Shown here: positions 35,571 to 43,787 of the stretch, piece by piece
Layout: every line of letters starts with the position of its first letter
How positions within the stretch are numbered: position 1 is the stretch's first letter
Assembly (NCBI GenBank): GCA_958296075.1
Contig: CATQHW010000002.1
Span: forward strand, 930,001-994,000
Length of the DNA stretch: 64,000 bases
Reading direction: 5' to 3'
Origin: an uncultured Spirochaetia bacterium
GTDB taxonomy: Bacteria; Spirochaetota; Spirochaetia; SZUA-6; Bin103
Notes under the pieces: generated by a model
Told to the model about the DNA's origin: nothing
Database searches by the model: none
The model's input: only the letters and a program-made list of their open reading frames with translations
Program-made: the position numbers and the translations under genes

Positions 35571-36720
35571 TGACCCGCTCCAGCCAGTCGGCGTCGATCT
35601 TGATGCCAAATCCAGGCGCGTCGCTCGGCGCCAGATAGCCGTCCTCGATGACCGCGGTGCCGGGCAGCGCCACCGTCTGCGCCAGCGGCACGCCGGGCGG
35701 CGACACGCCACCGGAGCGTTCGCCCCAGGTCACCGCCGGCATGGCTATCGCCAAGTGCTGGCCGTACGGGGAGTTCATGCCGCCGTGCGGGGCGACCGCG
35801 ATGCCGGCAGCCTCCGCGACGTGACAGATGCGCACGCAGGCCGACAGGCCGCCCGCCCACTGTACGTCGGGCTGGAAGTAATCGACCAAGCGCTGCGCGG
35901 CCGCGTCGCCGAACGGGCGCGCCAAGTACCAGTGCTCGCCGGCGGCTAGCCCCTGTCCGGGCAGCCGCCGACGCACCTCGGCGAAACCGGCCATGTCGTC
36001 CGGCAGCAGATAGTCCTCGATCCACAGCAGCCGGTACGGCCGCAACGCCTCGCCGAGCCGCACCGTGTAGTCGACGTCCATGGCCATCCAGCAGTCGAGC
36101 ATGAGGTCCGCGTCAGGACCGACCGTCTCGCGCGCCGCGGCGACCATCTTCTCAGTTTGTCGGATGCCGGCGGCGCCGTCCTCCGGTCCGTACGGGTTGG
36201 GCAGCTTGAAGGCGCGAAAGCCGAGATCCCGGTACCAGTCCAGGTCGAAGCCGGTGGCGTAGCACCGGATGCGCTCCTTCTGCGGGCCGCCGAGCAGTTC
36301 GTACACCGGCACGCCCAGGCGCTTGCCCTTGGCGTCCCACAACGCCAAGTCGACGGCGCTGATCGCGTGCGCGGTCAGGCCGGAGCCGCCGTAGGCGGCG
36401 CTGATGCGGATCATCAGGTCGTACAGCTTCTCGGTGGCCATCACCGGTTGCCCGATCAGGTGGTCGCGGAAGTGGTCGTTGATGATGGCAGCGACCGGGC
36501 CCGCGTAACCGGCCAGCCCCAGGCCGACCGTGCCGTCGTCGACCGTCACCAAGCACGCGCACTGCTTCCATCCCGGACCGGCGGCGCTGCGCGCGCCGCG
36601 ATAGCGCGGGTAGCGCTCCGTGGGCGCCGCCGGCTGCCGGCCGCCGCGCCGGTACGGTCCGGCCGGTCGCATGGCTCGACGCAGGTCGACGGCGAACGCG
36701 CGGACCTCCTTGACCGTCAC
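35554..36720 (-). CDS. mandelate racemase/enolase superfamily dehydratase
   Basis: A 388-aa enolase-superfamily protein. Barrel residues: Lys in AFKLPNPYG, metal ligands in LDCWMAMD, WIEDYLLPDD and AAGEHWY, then FQPDVQWAGGLSA and the late VAPHGGMNSPYG His. Same rhamnonate-dehydratase-like block pattern as the gene at 29672 but clearly divergent from it. GTG at 36720 begins the usual VTVKEVRAF; ATG at 36759 would overlap the upstream gene by 20 bp. Confidence 0.88.
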   Translation of the reverse strand: MTVKEVRAFAVDLRRAMRPAGPYRRGGRQPAAPTERYPRYRGARSAAGPGWKQCACLVTVDDGTVGLGLAGYAGPVAAIINDHFRDHLIGQPVMATEKLYDLMIRISAAYGGSGLTAHAISAVDLALWDAKGKRLGVPVYELLGGPQKERIRCYATGFDLDWYRDLGFRAFKLPNPYGPEDGAAGIRQTEKMVAAARETVGPDADLMLDCWMAMDVDYTVRLGEALRPYRLLWIEDYLLPDDMAGFAEVRRRLPGQGLAAGEHWYLARPFGDAAAQRLVDYFQPDVQWAGGLSACVRICHVAEAAGIAVAPHGGMNSPYGQHLAIAMPAVTWGERSGGVSPPGVPLAQTVALPGTAVIEDGYLAPSDAPGFGIKIDADWLERVTVGRP

Positions 36721-36739
36721 GGCACTGGCGCGGCCGGAG

Positions 36740-37939
36740 CTACGCCACCAGCCCGGCAAGCAGCCGCTCGTACACGCCGAACGCCTCGCCTTCCCGTTCG
36801 TCGGGATCGACCATCTTCAGGAACGAGGCGCTGCCCGGATCGGCGCCGCCGGCGAAGTGGCCGTGGCTCTGAAACGACGGCTGATCGGCGCCGTGCCACA
36901 CGACCTCGCGGTCGCGCAGCACCACCATCTGGCCCGCGTAACGCTCGACCAGCCGCTCCCGCTCATCGCGGTAGAACAGCGCCTGCTCGCACGCGGTGCG
37001 GCGGATGCTGGCGACGACCGGCGGCGGGTCTTGCTGATCGGAGTCGAACTGCGCCAGCGGCGGCTGCAGATCGGTCCGGAAGTCGATCCGGTCCAGGTCG
37101 ACGGTCCCGTAGCCGCGCTCGGCGGCTACCAGCAGGTGGTTGCGGTCGCGGCGGAACGGCGGCGCCGGCCAGTCTCCGGCCGGGTCGTGGCCCATCAGGA
37201 AGGCCGCGCACGCGTCGGTGGCCGTGGTCTGGTCGCCGGCGATCAGCGCGTTCGGTACGACCGGCCGGCCGCCCCATTCGCTGCCCTGCTGGCCGACCAG
37301 CCCGTCGATGACGTTCAGGCACGGGTCGGCGATCATGGCCAGGTCGGGCAGCACGTACGACAGCCGGATGGCGTGGTGGAAGTAGTGGCGGACGCGCCCC
37401 TCCGGCCGATTCGGAGGCGGCAGCCCGAACAGGTTCTTCATGCACAGGGTGATGCCCATGAACAGGTGGTTCTTCATCTTGGCGATCGAGACGAACTCGT
37501 CCGAGTCGCCGATGCAGGAGGTCAGCAGATACCGGTCGAACATGTTGCCGCCGCCGGGCACGTCGTAGAGACGCAGCGGGGGCATCCCGGCGTCGATCAG
37601 CTCGACGCCGAACTCGCGCAGCACGGCCGCCGATTCGGCGTTGGGCGGCGCCGCGCGCAGGCAGGTGTCGGCGGCTGTCAGGGTCGCGCCGGTGCGGGCG
37701 CGCAGCAGCCGCAGCACGGCGCGCATCACCTCCTCGTCCACCAGCTCCTGGCGCCGGCCCGCGTGCCTGACGGTGCGTGGCTGCATCATGTTGAACTTGA
37801 TGACGATGCGGCGCGCCCGCTCCAGCCGCTCCCACGAGCGGGTCAGCGGCTCCGTGATGCGTTCCAGCGTCCGGTATATCTCCTCCGGCGTGGCGCGGTG
37901 GTCGCAGCGCTCGGCGCGCACGGTGTATCGCTCGCTCAT
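36740..37939 (-). CDS. DUF362 domain-containing protein
   Basis: A 399-aa DUF362 protein. Family-like phrases: VIKFNMMQP near residue 46, SIAKMKNHLFMGITLCMKNLFGLPP near 150, and PNALIAGDQTTATDACAAFLMG near 225. No ferredoxin Cys clusters are present. Function of the family is unknown, often near redox or sugar genes. GGGAGGAA precedes the ATG. Probably co-transcribed with the dehydratase 19 bp downstream and the MATE gene upstream (27 bp). Confidence 0.85.
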   Translation of the reverse strand: MSERYTVRAERCDHRATPEEIYRTLERITEPLTRSWERLERARRIVIKFNMMQPRTVRHAGRRQELVDEEVMRAVLRLLRARTGATLTAADTCLRAAPPNAESAAVLREFGVELIDAGMPPLRLYDVPGGGNMFDRYLLTSCIGDSDEFVSIAKMKNHLFMGITLCMKNLFGLPPPNRPEGRVRHYFHHAIRLSYVLPDLAMIADPCLNVIDGLVGQQGSEWGGRPVVPNALIAGDQTTATDACAAFLMGHDPAGDWPAPPFRRDRNHLLVAAERGYGTVDLDRIDFRTDLQPPLAQFDSDQQDPPPVVASIRRTACEQALFYRDERERLVERYAGQMVVLRDREVVWHGADQPSFQSHGHFAGGADPGSASFLKMVDPDEREGEAFGVYERLLAGLVA

Positions 37940-37966
37940 CGTAGTTCCTCCCTCTCCGCGATGCCC

Positions 37967-39349
37967 TCAGGAATTGGTTTGGGCTGCCGGCCGCGGCGGT
38001 CCGTGCGGCTGCGCGGGGCGCGCGAACTGCCGCTCCAGGACAAGGTAGCCGACCCCGGCCGACACCACGTTCGCCAGGATCACCGACAGCCAGACGATGC
38101 CGATCGGCGCGTCGAGCACGGCGGCCAGCACGATCGCGGCGCCCGACAGGACCGCCAGACGCAGCGCCGAGATCGCCGCGCCGCGCCACGATCGGCGCAG
38201 TCCCTGAAAGCTCATGATCACCACCATGCCGGAGCCCATCACGCCGTACGACCACGGGATCGTGCGCAGGTAGCGCTGCGCGTAGCCGATCACCACCGGA
38301 TCGTCGGTGAACGTGCGCGCGATCGGGCCTGCGAAGGCGACCGCCAGGAGGCCCACCACGCTGCCGAACGACAGCGCGAAGAACAGGGCGGTGCGATACG
38401 ACCGGCGTGCCCGCTCCGCATTCCCGGCGCCCATGTTCTGGCCGATCAGCGCCAATCCCGCCACGCCGAAGCCGATGGCCGGCAGCAGCGCGAAGACTTC
38501 CGCGCGGAAGCCGACCGACACGGCGATCGCCCCGTGGTCGCCGAAGGATCGGGCCACCACGGCGGTCAGCGTGGCCATCAGCAGCGGACCCATCAGGCTG
38601 GTGAGCGACGCCGGGAAACCGATCGCCAGGACGCGAGCGGTCGAGTCCCGGCGGATCACCAGCCTGCGGAACCGGAACCGCACCATCATGTCGCGCGTTG
38701 CCAGCAGGGTGAGGCCCGACGCCAGCAGCACGACCTGGGAGATGACGGTCGCGATAGCGGCGCCCCGCACGCCGAGCCGCGGAAAGCCCAGCCAGCCGAA
38801 GATCAGCAGCGGGTCCAGCACGATGTTGAGCGCCGTGGAGATGGCGAACAGCATGGTGACGGTGGTGTTGTCGCCCTGCGAGTTGAAGCCGAATACTGCG
38901 GCGAAGAACAGGAACATCAGCACCATCGCCGAGGCGGTGATGGTCAGGTAGTCCTTCGCCATCGGAAAGATCGCGTCGGTGGCGCCCACGGCGCGCAGGA
39001 TCGGCGCCCGCAGCGCCAGGACCAGGGTGGTGAGGATCGCCGCGGCGATGAAGTTGAGCACGAACGACTGGCCCAGGATGCGCTCCGCTTCGTCGATGGC
39101 GCGGGCGCCGATGCTCATGGCCATGAGGACGCCCGAGCCGACCGTGATGCCGATCGTCAGCGATACCGAGGCGAACAGGGCGAGCTGCGACATGTTCACG
39201 GCGGCCAGCGCCTCGTCGGCGAGCCGGCTTACCCAGAAGGCGTCGACCGCTTGGTACAGGGTCTGAAAGAAGATCGACAGCATCACCGGCCACGCCAAGG
39301 CCCAGGTGTGGGTGCGGATGCTGCCGGTGGTCAGGTCTCTGCCGCGCAT
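37967..39349 (-). CDS. MATE family efflux transporter
   Basis: A 460-aa multidrug/metabolite exporter of the MATE family with 12 predicted helices in two repeats. Landmarks: PVMLSIFFQTLYQAVDAFWVSRL at the first helices, GSGVLMAMSIGAR, FGFNSQGDN, and the second half FGDHGAIAVSVGFRAEVFALLPAIGFG. No ribosome site; a TATAGT hexamer lies 11 nt before the start. Cation (Na+ or H+) coupling cannot be told. Confidence 0.92.
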   Translation of the reverse strand: MRGRDLTTGSIRTHTWALAWPVMLSIFFQTLYQAVDAFWVSRLADEALAAVNMSQLALFASVSLTIGITVGSGVLMAMSIGARAIDEAERILGQSFVLNFIAAAILTTLVLALRAPILRAVGATDAIFPMAKDYLTITASAMVLMFLFFAAVFGFNSQGDNTTVTMLFAISTALNIVLDPLLIFGWLGFPRLGVRGAAIATVISQVVLLASGLTLLATRDMMVRFRFRRLVIRRDSTARVLAIGFPASLTSLMGPLLMATLTAVVARSFGDHGAIAVSVGFRAEVFALLPAIGFGVAGLALIGQNMGAGNAERARRSYRTALFFALSFGSVVGLLAVAFAGPIARTFTDDPVVIGYAQRYLRTIPWSYGVMGSGMVVIMSFQGLRRSWRGAAISALRLAVLSGAAIVLAAVLDAPIGIVWLSVILANVVSAGVGYLVLERQFARPAQPHGPPRPAAQTNS

Positions 39350-39360
39350 GGCAAAGCCGC

Positions 39361-39366
39361 ACTATA
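39361..39366 (-). promoter_or_regulatory. -10 hexamer before the MATE gene
   Basis: Minus-strand TATAGT, 11 nt before the ATG at 39349, identical to the leu and ppc -10 hexamers. The -35 region is weak. Confidence 0.4.
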
Positions 39367-39451
39367 GCACCCGTGCGGGCGGGACGGTCGCACGAGGAGC
39401 CTCCGGCGGGCCGTTTGCCGGATCGGCGCCGGCTGCGTAGCATCCGTGTCG

Positions 39452-40240
39452 ATGCGGGTACCGGATTTCCAGCGCAGCTTCCTGACCTTCACCAGCGACG
39501 ACGACCGCAAGGAGCCCCGGACCCGCTCGCACCGGGCGCCGTACCGGTTCAACGCGGCGCGCATCCAGCTCGAATGTGTCTGCACGCTGACCGCGGCCGG
39601 CGGAGCCACGCACCGCTACGTGCTCGGCGCGTCCTGCAAGAGCGAAATCGTGGGCCTGGACCGCGATCTGTGGTTGCACCCCAACGCCGACTTCTGCCCG
39701 GTGGCCAGCGAGTCGGAAATCATGATCCTGAAGAGCTGGATCACCAATCAGACCGAGGTGATGTTGGAACCGCCGTCACTCGGGCGCCAGCCCGAGCGCC
39801 AGGTCGGCCTGACCGCCGACCTGTTCAGCGACTTCGATCTCCAGGTGCGGGAGACCGACGGCGAGGTCATGGACTCGACCGAGCGCATCATCGAGGCGAC
39901 CTGCGCGCAGCGCCCCCTGGTGGCGCGGCTGCAGTACGAGGACGCCGGATACCGCGTGCGCATCGACCACCCGGTCAAGACCATGAACGTCAATCCGCGC
40001 GACGGCGTGTTTCAGACCGACACCGGTCCGATCCTGCTGCCGGACTTCACGCGTGAGCGCGATCAGGGGCTGCTGGTGTCGGCGTTCGATCTGGCGTTCG
40101 CGGCCTTCAACCGGCCGGCGTTCGCGGAGATGGTGATCCGGCGGCCGACGCCGGTCGCCGGCGGCGGCGCGGTGACCGCCGACCATTACGAGGCGACGAG
40201 GAGGATCGAGGCGATGAACAATCAGGTGCTGGCGCGATGA
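39452..40240 (+). CDS. conserved hypothetical protein paired with PhyH dioxygenase
   Basis: A 262-aa protein I do not recognise. It opens RVPDFQRSFLTFTSDDDRKE and contains CVCTLTAAGGATHRYVLGASCKSE and DFCPVASESE, a beta-rich pattern with several Cys, no signal or membrane helix. The ATG at 39452 has no ribosome site; TAGCAT lies 8 nt upstream. It overlaps the PhyH gene by ATGA, so the two products are expected to act together. Confidence 0.7.
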   Translation: MRVPDFQRSFLTFTSDDDRKEPRTRSHRAPYRFNAARIQLECVCTLTAAGGATHRYVLGASCKSEIVGLDRDLWLHPNADFCPVASESEIMILKSWITNQTEVMLEPPSLGRQPERQVGLTADLFSDFDLQVRETDGEVMDSTERIIEATCAQRPLVARLQYEDAGYRVRIDHPVKTMNVNPRDGVFQTDTGPILLPDFTRERDQGLLVSAFDLAFAAFNRPAFAEMVIRRPTPVAGGGAVTADHYEATRRIEAMNNQVLAR

Positions 40241-41067
40241 GCCGCTCGGCGATCAGGGAAGGGCAGCCGTTCGGCGCCGAGCGGACGGCGCGGCTGCTGG
40301 CCGACTTTCGCCGCGACGGTTTCTGCGTGATCGGCGGCGTACTGGACGCAGAGGAGGTGGACGCGCTCCGCGAGGCGACCGACCGCTACATGGCCGACGA
40401 AGCGGCGATCGCCGGCGGCTACGTGCAGCGCGACCACATCCTGCGTCACGCCAACGAGCTGGCCCCGATCTTCCTGGACTTGCTGGTGCGCGAGCCGATC
40501 TACGGCCTGATGGCGGCGCTGTTCGGCGACCGCATGCAGCAGTGCGGGATGAACGTGCTGCGCAGCGGCCGCGGCGTGGCGATCGAGCACTGGCACGTGG
40601 ACGACGACCTGTTCTTCCCGCTGCCCGACGACCTGCCGCGCCACGATCCGCGCATCCTGATGCCGGTCTACTGGCTCACCGTGCAGATGGCGTTGTCCGA
40701 CATCGAGCGGATCGAGCACGGCCCGACGCAGTACGTACCGGGCAGCCATTACTCGGGCCGCTGGCCGCCGGAGGACGGGACCCCGCAGTTCGAGGGGAGG
40801 GAGCCGCGGTCGATCTACTGCAAGGCCGGCGATATCTACCTGCACGACCCGCAGTGCTGGCACCGCGGCGCCCCCAACGACTCCGACCGGGTGCGCTACC
40901 TGCTGCAGTCGCAATACGGCGCGGAGTGGGGATTTCCGCGCTACAACGCCTATATCCGCCACGCCATGCCGGCGGAGCTGATGGACGGCGCCGGCGAGCG
41001 CCTGCTGCGCCTGATCGGCCCGCAGCGCCACCACCCCGAGAAGCGCTACGTGAGCGCGGACCGATGA
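40237..41067 (+). CDS. phytanoyl-CoA dioxygenase (PhyH) family protein
   Basis: A 276-aa Fe(II)/2-oxoglutarate oxygenase. Iron ligands: His and Asp in IEHWHVDDD (about residues 108-116) and distal His in CWHRGAPNDSDRVRYLLQ, whose Arg would bind 2-oxoglutarate. Starts in an ATGA overlap with the hypothetical gene. Such proteins are abundant in GC-rich symbiont and soil genomes; substrates are rarely known. Confidence 0.88.
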   Translation: MSRSAIREGQPFGAERTARLLADFRRDGFCVIGGVLDAEEVDALREATDRYMADEAAIAGGYVQRDHILRHANELAPIFLDLLVREPIYGLMAALFGDRMQQCGMNVLRSGRGVAIEHWHVDDDLFFPLPDDLPRHDPRILMPVYWLTVQMALSDIERIEHGPTQYVPGSHYSGRWPPEDGTPQFEGREPRSIYCKAGDIYLHDPQCWHRGAPNDSDRVRYLLQSQYGAEWGFPRYNAYIRHAMPAELMDGAGERLLRLIGPQRHHPEKRYVSADR

Positions 41068-41079
41068 GGTGTCATGGGC

Positions 41080-42417
41080 TCAGACGGTCGCCGGCGGGGT
41101 GGCGGACGCGATTCCCTGCTGGACCAGCAGCTTGAGGAAGTCGTCGGCGAGATCGGCCGCGGCGCCCTCGGGGAGCGCCTCCCGGAACGCGCCGGCACGC
41201 ACGCCCGCGCCGCGCAGCAGGGGCGCCAGCAGCTCCATGCAGCGGCCGTCGAACGTCCATCGGTAGCCGTTCGCCTGCAGCACCGCGGCGCCGTCGGCGC
41301 TGCGTTCCAGAGTCGCGCGCCGGGCGCCGCGCAGCCGGATCTCGTAGCGTTCCCAGTCCGGGGACTGCCACGGGTCGAGGTACGGGCCGAGGCTCGTGCG
41401 TGGCCGGTCGGACCAGGTGGCGCGCAGGTGGTCGCGGAATTGCTGTCCGGGGTCTCCTGCCAGTTCCCCGAGGATCAGCTCCCGGAGCGCCGCGTAGTGG
41501 GCGCCGCCGGAGCGGTCCGTCGGGTGCGGGAGGTCGCGGCGGAACGTCTCGTGGCGGGTGAGCCTGCCGGTGAGCCACTCCATGAAGTCGAGACCGGTGG
41601 TCGCGTGAGCGCTGCAGGTGAGGTGCAGGCTGCCGGCGCCGTCGGAGCCGTCTTCAGCCTCGGCGCGGGCGTCGTGCCACCAACCGCGCGGGAGGTAGAG
41701 GACGTCGCCGGCCCGGAGCATTCCGTTCCACACCGGCGCGGCCGGCGGCTCCGCGGGCGGTTCCGAGTCCCGCACGAGCGGAAAGCGCCGCGTTTCGCCG
41801 TAGATCTGCCAGCGCTTCGTTCCGGCCACCTGCAGGATGAACACGTCGTGGTCGTCCCAGTGGGTTGCAAAGCCGGGGGTCGCCACCCACGAAGCGTAGA
41901 GGTTGATCGTCACGTAGCCGCTCAGGGATTCCTCAAGCGCGTCGGCCACGGGACGAATCGGAGGATGGAGCTCCTGGATGCCGGGCAGGACGATGGAGGC
42001 GCCCTGGCGGAGCATCCCTTGCAGCCGCCGGTCATCGAGTTGGCTCGCGTTCTCAGGTGCGCCGCTCCTTCTCCAGCCGTGGCCGAACGGCGGCGTGGTG
42101 TAGGCGATGCTGGGGACGCTCCTGCCGTCCTGGACCAAGTCCATCCGGGCGTACCACGCGTCCGAGCACAGCAGCGCGTTGAGCTGTTCCCAGGTGCACA
42201 GCGAAGCGAAGCGGGGGCCCTCCGCCCGAAACAGGACCGGGCGCTTGTCCCGGTAGCGGGTGTCGAGGAACTCCTGCGTGGTCAGCGGCCGGATGATGCC
42301 GGCGAAGTCGGCCGGTTCGTAGCGCTCCGCGCCGGCGGGGAGCACCTCGACCGCAGCGAGGCCGGCGCCTGCGGGGGCCGCTTGCGGAACGGACACGCGC
42401 GTCCCAGGTTCACCCAC
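41080..42417 (-). CDS. JmjC/cupin-type Fe(II)/2-oxoglutarate oxygenase of the RiPP locus
   Basis: A 445-aa cupin_4/JmjC protein, similar in layout to bacterial ribosomal oxygenases (YcfD/RoxA type). Iron site: HWDDHDVFILQVAGTKRW (H-x-D, about residues 200-217) and GDVLYLPRGWWHDA (distal His, about 250). A winged-helix-like C-terminus follows (LKLLVQQGIA). Known relatives hydroxylate Arg or His in proteins, so a peptide substrate is plausible. GTG at 42417 has AGAGGA 6 nt upstream and overlaps the small gene's end by 8 bp; reading frame continues upstream only as shadow. Confidence 0.88.
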   Translation of the reverse strand: MGEPGTRVSVPQAAPAGAGLAAVEVLPAGAERYEPADFAGIIRPLTTQEFLDTRYRDKRPVLFRAEGPRFASLCTWEQLNALLCSDAWYARMDLVQDGRSVPSIAYTTPPFGHGWRRSGAPENASQLDDRRLQGMLRQGASIVLPGIQELHPPIRPVADALEESLSGYVTINLYASWVATPGFATHWDDHDVFILQVAGTKRWQIYGETRRFPLVRDSEPPAEPPAAPVWNGMLRAGDVLYLPRGWWHDARAEAEDGSDGAGSLHLTCSAHATTGLDFMEWLTGRLTRHETFRRDLPHPTDRSGGAHYAALRELILGELAGDPGQQFRDHLRATWSDRPRTSLGPYLDPWQSPDWERYEIRLRGARRATLERSADGAAVLQANGYRWTFDGRCMELLAPLLRGAGVRAGAFREALPEGAAADLADDFLKLLVQQGIASATPPATV

Positions 42418-42682
42418 CGGGTTCCTCTTTGGCGCGCGCGGCCGGAGCGCGTTCCGGCGGTTCCACCGCAGTGTCGGGTACGATTTCGATGCTGATACGC
42501 GGAACCGCGCCGCGCGAGCTACCGGCAGGCTGGATCCTGCTGAGATAGTCAGCTTCCTGCTTGAAGGCACGGCGGAAGGCGAGGCACACGACCGGCGTCC
42601 CGCCGCGCAGAAGGTTCCGTGGGTCCATATCTCTTACTGCAACGTACCGAGCCGGCGTCTTGCGAGCAACCACCCCGTTCAT
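42410..42682 (-). CDS. small basic protein between NHLP precursor and JmjC oxygenase
   Basis: A 90-aa reading frame (72 aa if begun at 42628). It contains YVAVRDMDPRNLLRGGTPVV and FRRAFKQEADYLSRI, then a charged tail EPPERAPAARAKEEPGG. No motif is recognised. It overlaps the JmjC gene and lies in the precursor-to-oxygenase transcript, so a part in maturation or recognition is possible. Ribosome sites are weak for both starts; codon use at the 5' end is less GC-rich than the neighbours. Confidence 0.5.
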   Translation of the reverse strand: MNGVVARKTPARYVAVRDMDPRNLLRGGTPVVCLAFRRAFKQEADYLSRIQPAGSSRGAVPRISIEIVPDTAVEPPERAPAARAKEEPGG

Positions 42683-42806
42683 GGTTCCCGGGCCGGTAGG
42701 GCCGGCGTCAGAAAGATGCCGGGGGAGTGGCCCTGCCTGTCGATCCCCGCTGCAGCCAGCGGACGGGAAGCGATCCCGAATCGCACCGGCTGCAGCGAAA
42801 CGCCCA

Positions 42807-43151
42807 TCAATGTATATAGGTCGGGCCGTTGATATCGTCCCAGAAGGTAATCGCCTCGTCTTGGCGAACCCAATCTCCACGGTACGGGTCCCGGCGGTAG
42901 ATCGCCCCGCCGGCCGCCTTCTGCAGCTCAGACTCGCCGAGCGCCGCGAGCGGCGGTAGCACCACGTGGCTGGTGTCCGGCACGTCCTCATGCACCTTGA
43001 TGGTGAAGCCGTCGGGAATCGCAAGCCCCAGCTCATCCTTGATCGCGGCCTTCGGGTCGGCGATCAACTGGGCGCGGAACGCCTCGTCCCTGGTCGCCTT
43101 GTCCACCAAGTGCTCGCGCAGTTCGTTGGCAGTCAGGGGTTTGTTACTCAT
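42807..43151 (-). CDS. NHLP-type RiPP precursor A (nitrile-hydratase-like leader)
   Basis: A 114-aa precursor. Leader (residues 1-80) is the nitrile hydratase alpha-like type: ELREHLVDKATRDEAFRAQL, IADPKAAIKDELGLAIPDGF and IKVHEDVPDTSHVVLPP, ending ELQKAAGG. The core after GG runs AIYRRDPYRGDWVRQDEA, then ITFWDDINGPTYIH: rich in Tyr, Trp, Asp and Arg, with no Cys. ATG has GGAGG 8 nt upstream. Heads the operon with the small protein and JmjC oxygenase. Leader nearly repeats that of precursor C. Confidence 0.9.
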   Translation of the reverse strand: MSNKPLTANELREHLVDKATRDEAFRAQLIADPKAAIKDELGLAIPDGFTIKVHEDVPDTSHVVLPPLAALGESELQKAAGGAIYRRDPYRGDWVRQDEAITFWDDINGPTYIH

Positions 43152-43186
43152 GGGTTCTACCTCCACGGCGCTTGCTTGATGAAGAA

Positions 43187-43255
43187 AGTATCGGCTACCG
43201 CCGCCGGCGTGTCAACGCGAACTCCCAGAAAGTCGCTTATCCGGTATTTCCGTGG
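43187..43255 (-). promoter_or_regulatory. NHLP promoter module A
   Basis: Minus strand: 20-bp element CCACGGAAATACCGGATAAG (43255-43236), 20 nt, TTGACA (43215-43210), 17 nt, GATACT (43192-43187). Shares 31 of 40 positions before the -35 with module C. Confidence 0.8.
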
Positions 43256-43332
43256 TAACAGGCTCCATCCCCGTGACCATAAAAGGATCAGACGATCCTC
43301 CCAACGTGTTTGCCAATCGGCATCTCGCGAGG

Positions 43333-43602
43333 TTACCAGAGCCGACCGCCGAGATACTCGACGGTCCAGCCGCCGGAGGCCATTTTCAGATCGGCTCTGG
43401 TCAGCTTGCTGTCGAGCGGCAGCACCAGATGCGCCGTGGTACTACTCTCTTCGTGTATCTTGATCGACATCGACTCTGGAATGGTGATGCGCAACTCCTG
43501 CTCGATCGTTCCCTTGGGATCGCTCCGCAGCCGCGCGCGAAACTCGGCGTCCTCGGCCGCCTTGGCGACGATCTCCGCCTGCATCTCGTGCGCCGACTTC
43601 AT
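43333..43602 (-). CDS. NHLP-type RiPP precursor B
   Basis: An 89-aa precursor of a second leader subtype: MQAEIVAKAAEDAEFRARL, SDPKGTIEQELRITIPESM, IKIHEESSTTAHLVLPLDS, ending KMASGG. The core is WTVEYLGGRLW. AAGGTGAG precedes the ATG at 43602. It stands alone between module A and the ISL3 relic; a diverged copy of the shared element lies about 190 bp upstream at 43788-43809, next to a TTGACG, but with no good -10. May be poorly expressed. Confidence 0.85.
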   Translation of the reverse strand: MKSAHEMQAEIVAKAAEDAEFRARLRSDPKGTIEQELRITIPESMSIKIHEESSTTAHLVLPLDSKLTRADLKMASGGWTVEYLGGRLW

Positions 43603-43787
43603 GCTTCTCACCTTGGATGGATCGGCAGATTGCACGGAGTACGAAAGTACCGAGCCATCCGCCTCGCCGGCTGGACCGGGCGGCGGCTGCGCGGGTTGCG
43701 CACCAGCGCGCCGCCGCGATGCCGGCGCTTGACAACCGCTTGTCGGGTGGCGATGCTGCCGTCAAGGACGTTTGCTGCCGACGAGGC

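Noticed and set aside
36620-39367. A 915-codon plus-strand frame
   Set aside because: Antisense shadow of DUF362 and MATE genes, which carry clear family motifs.
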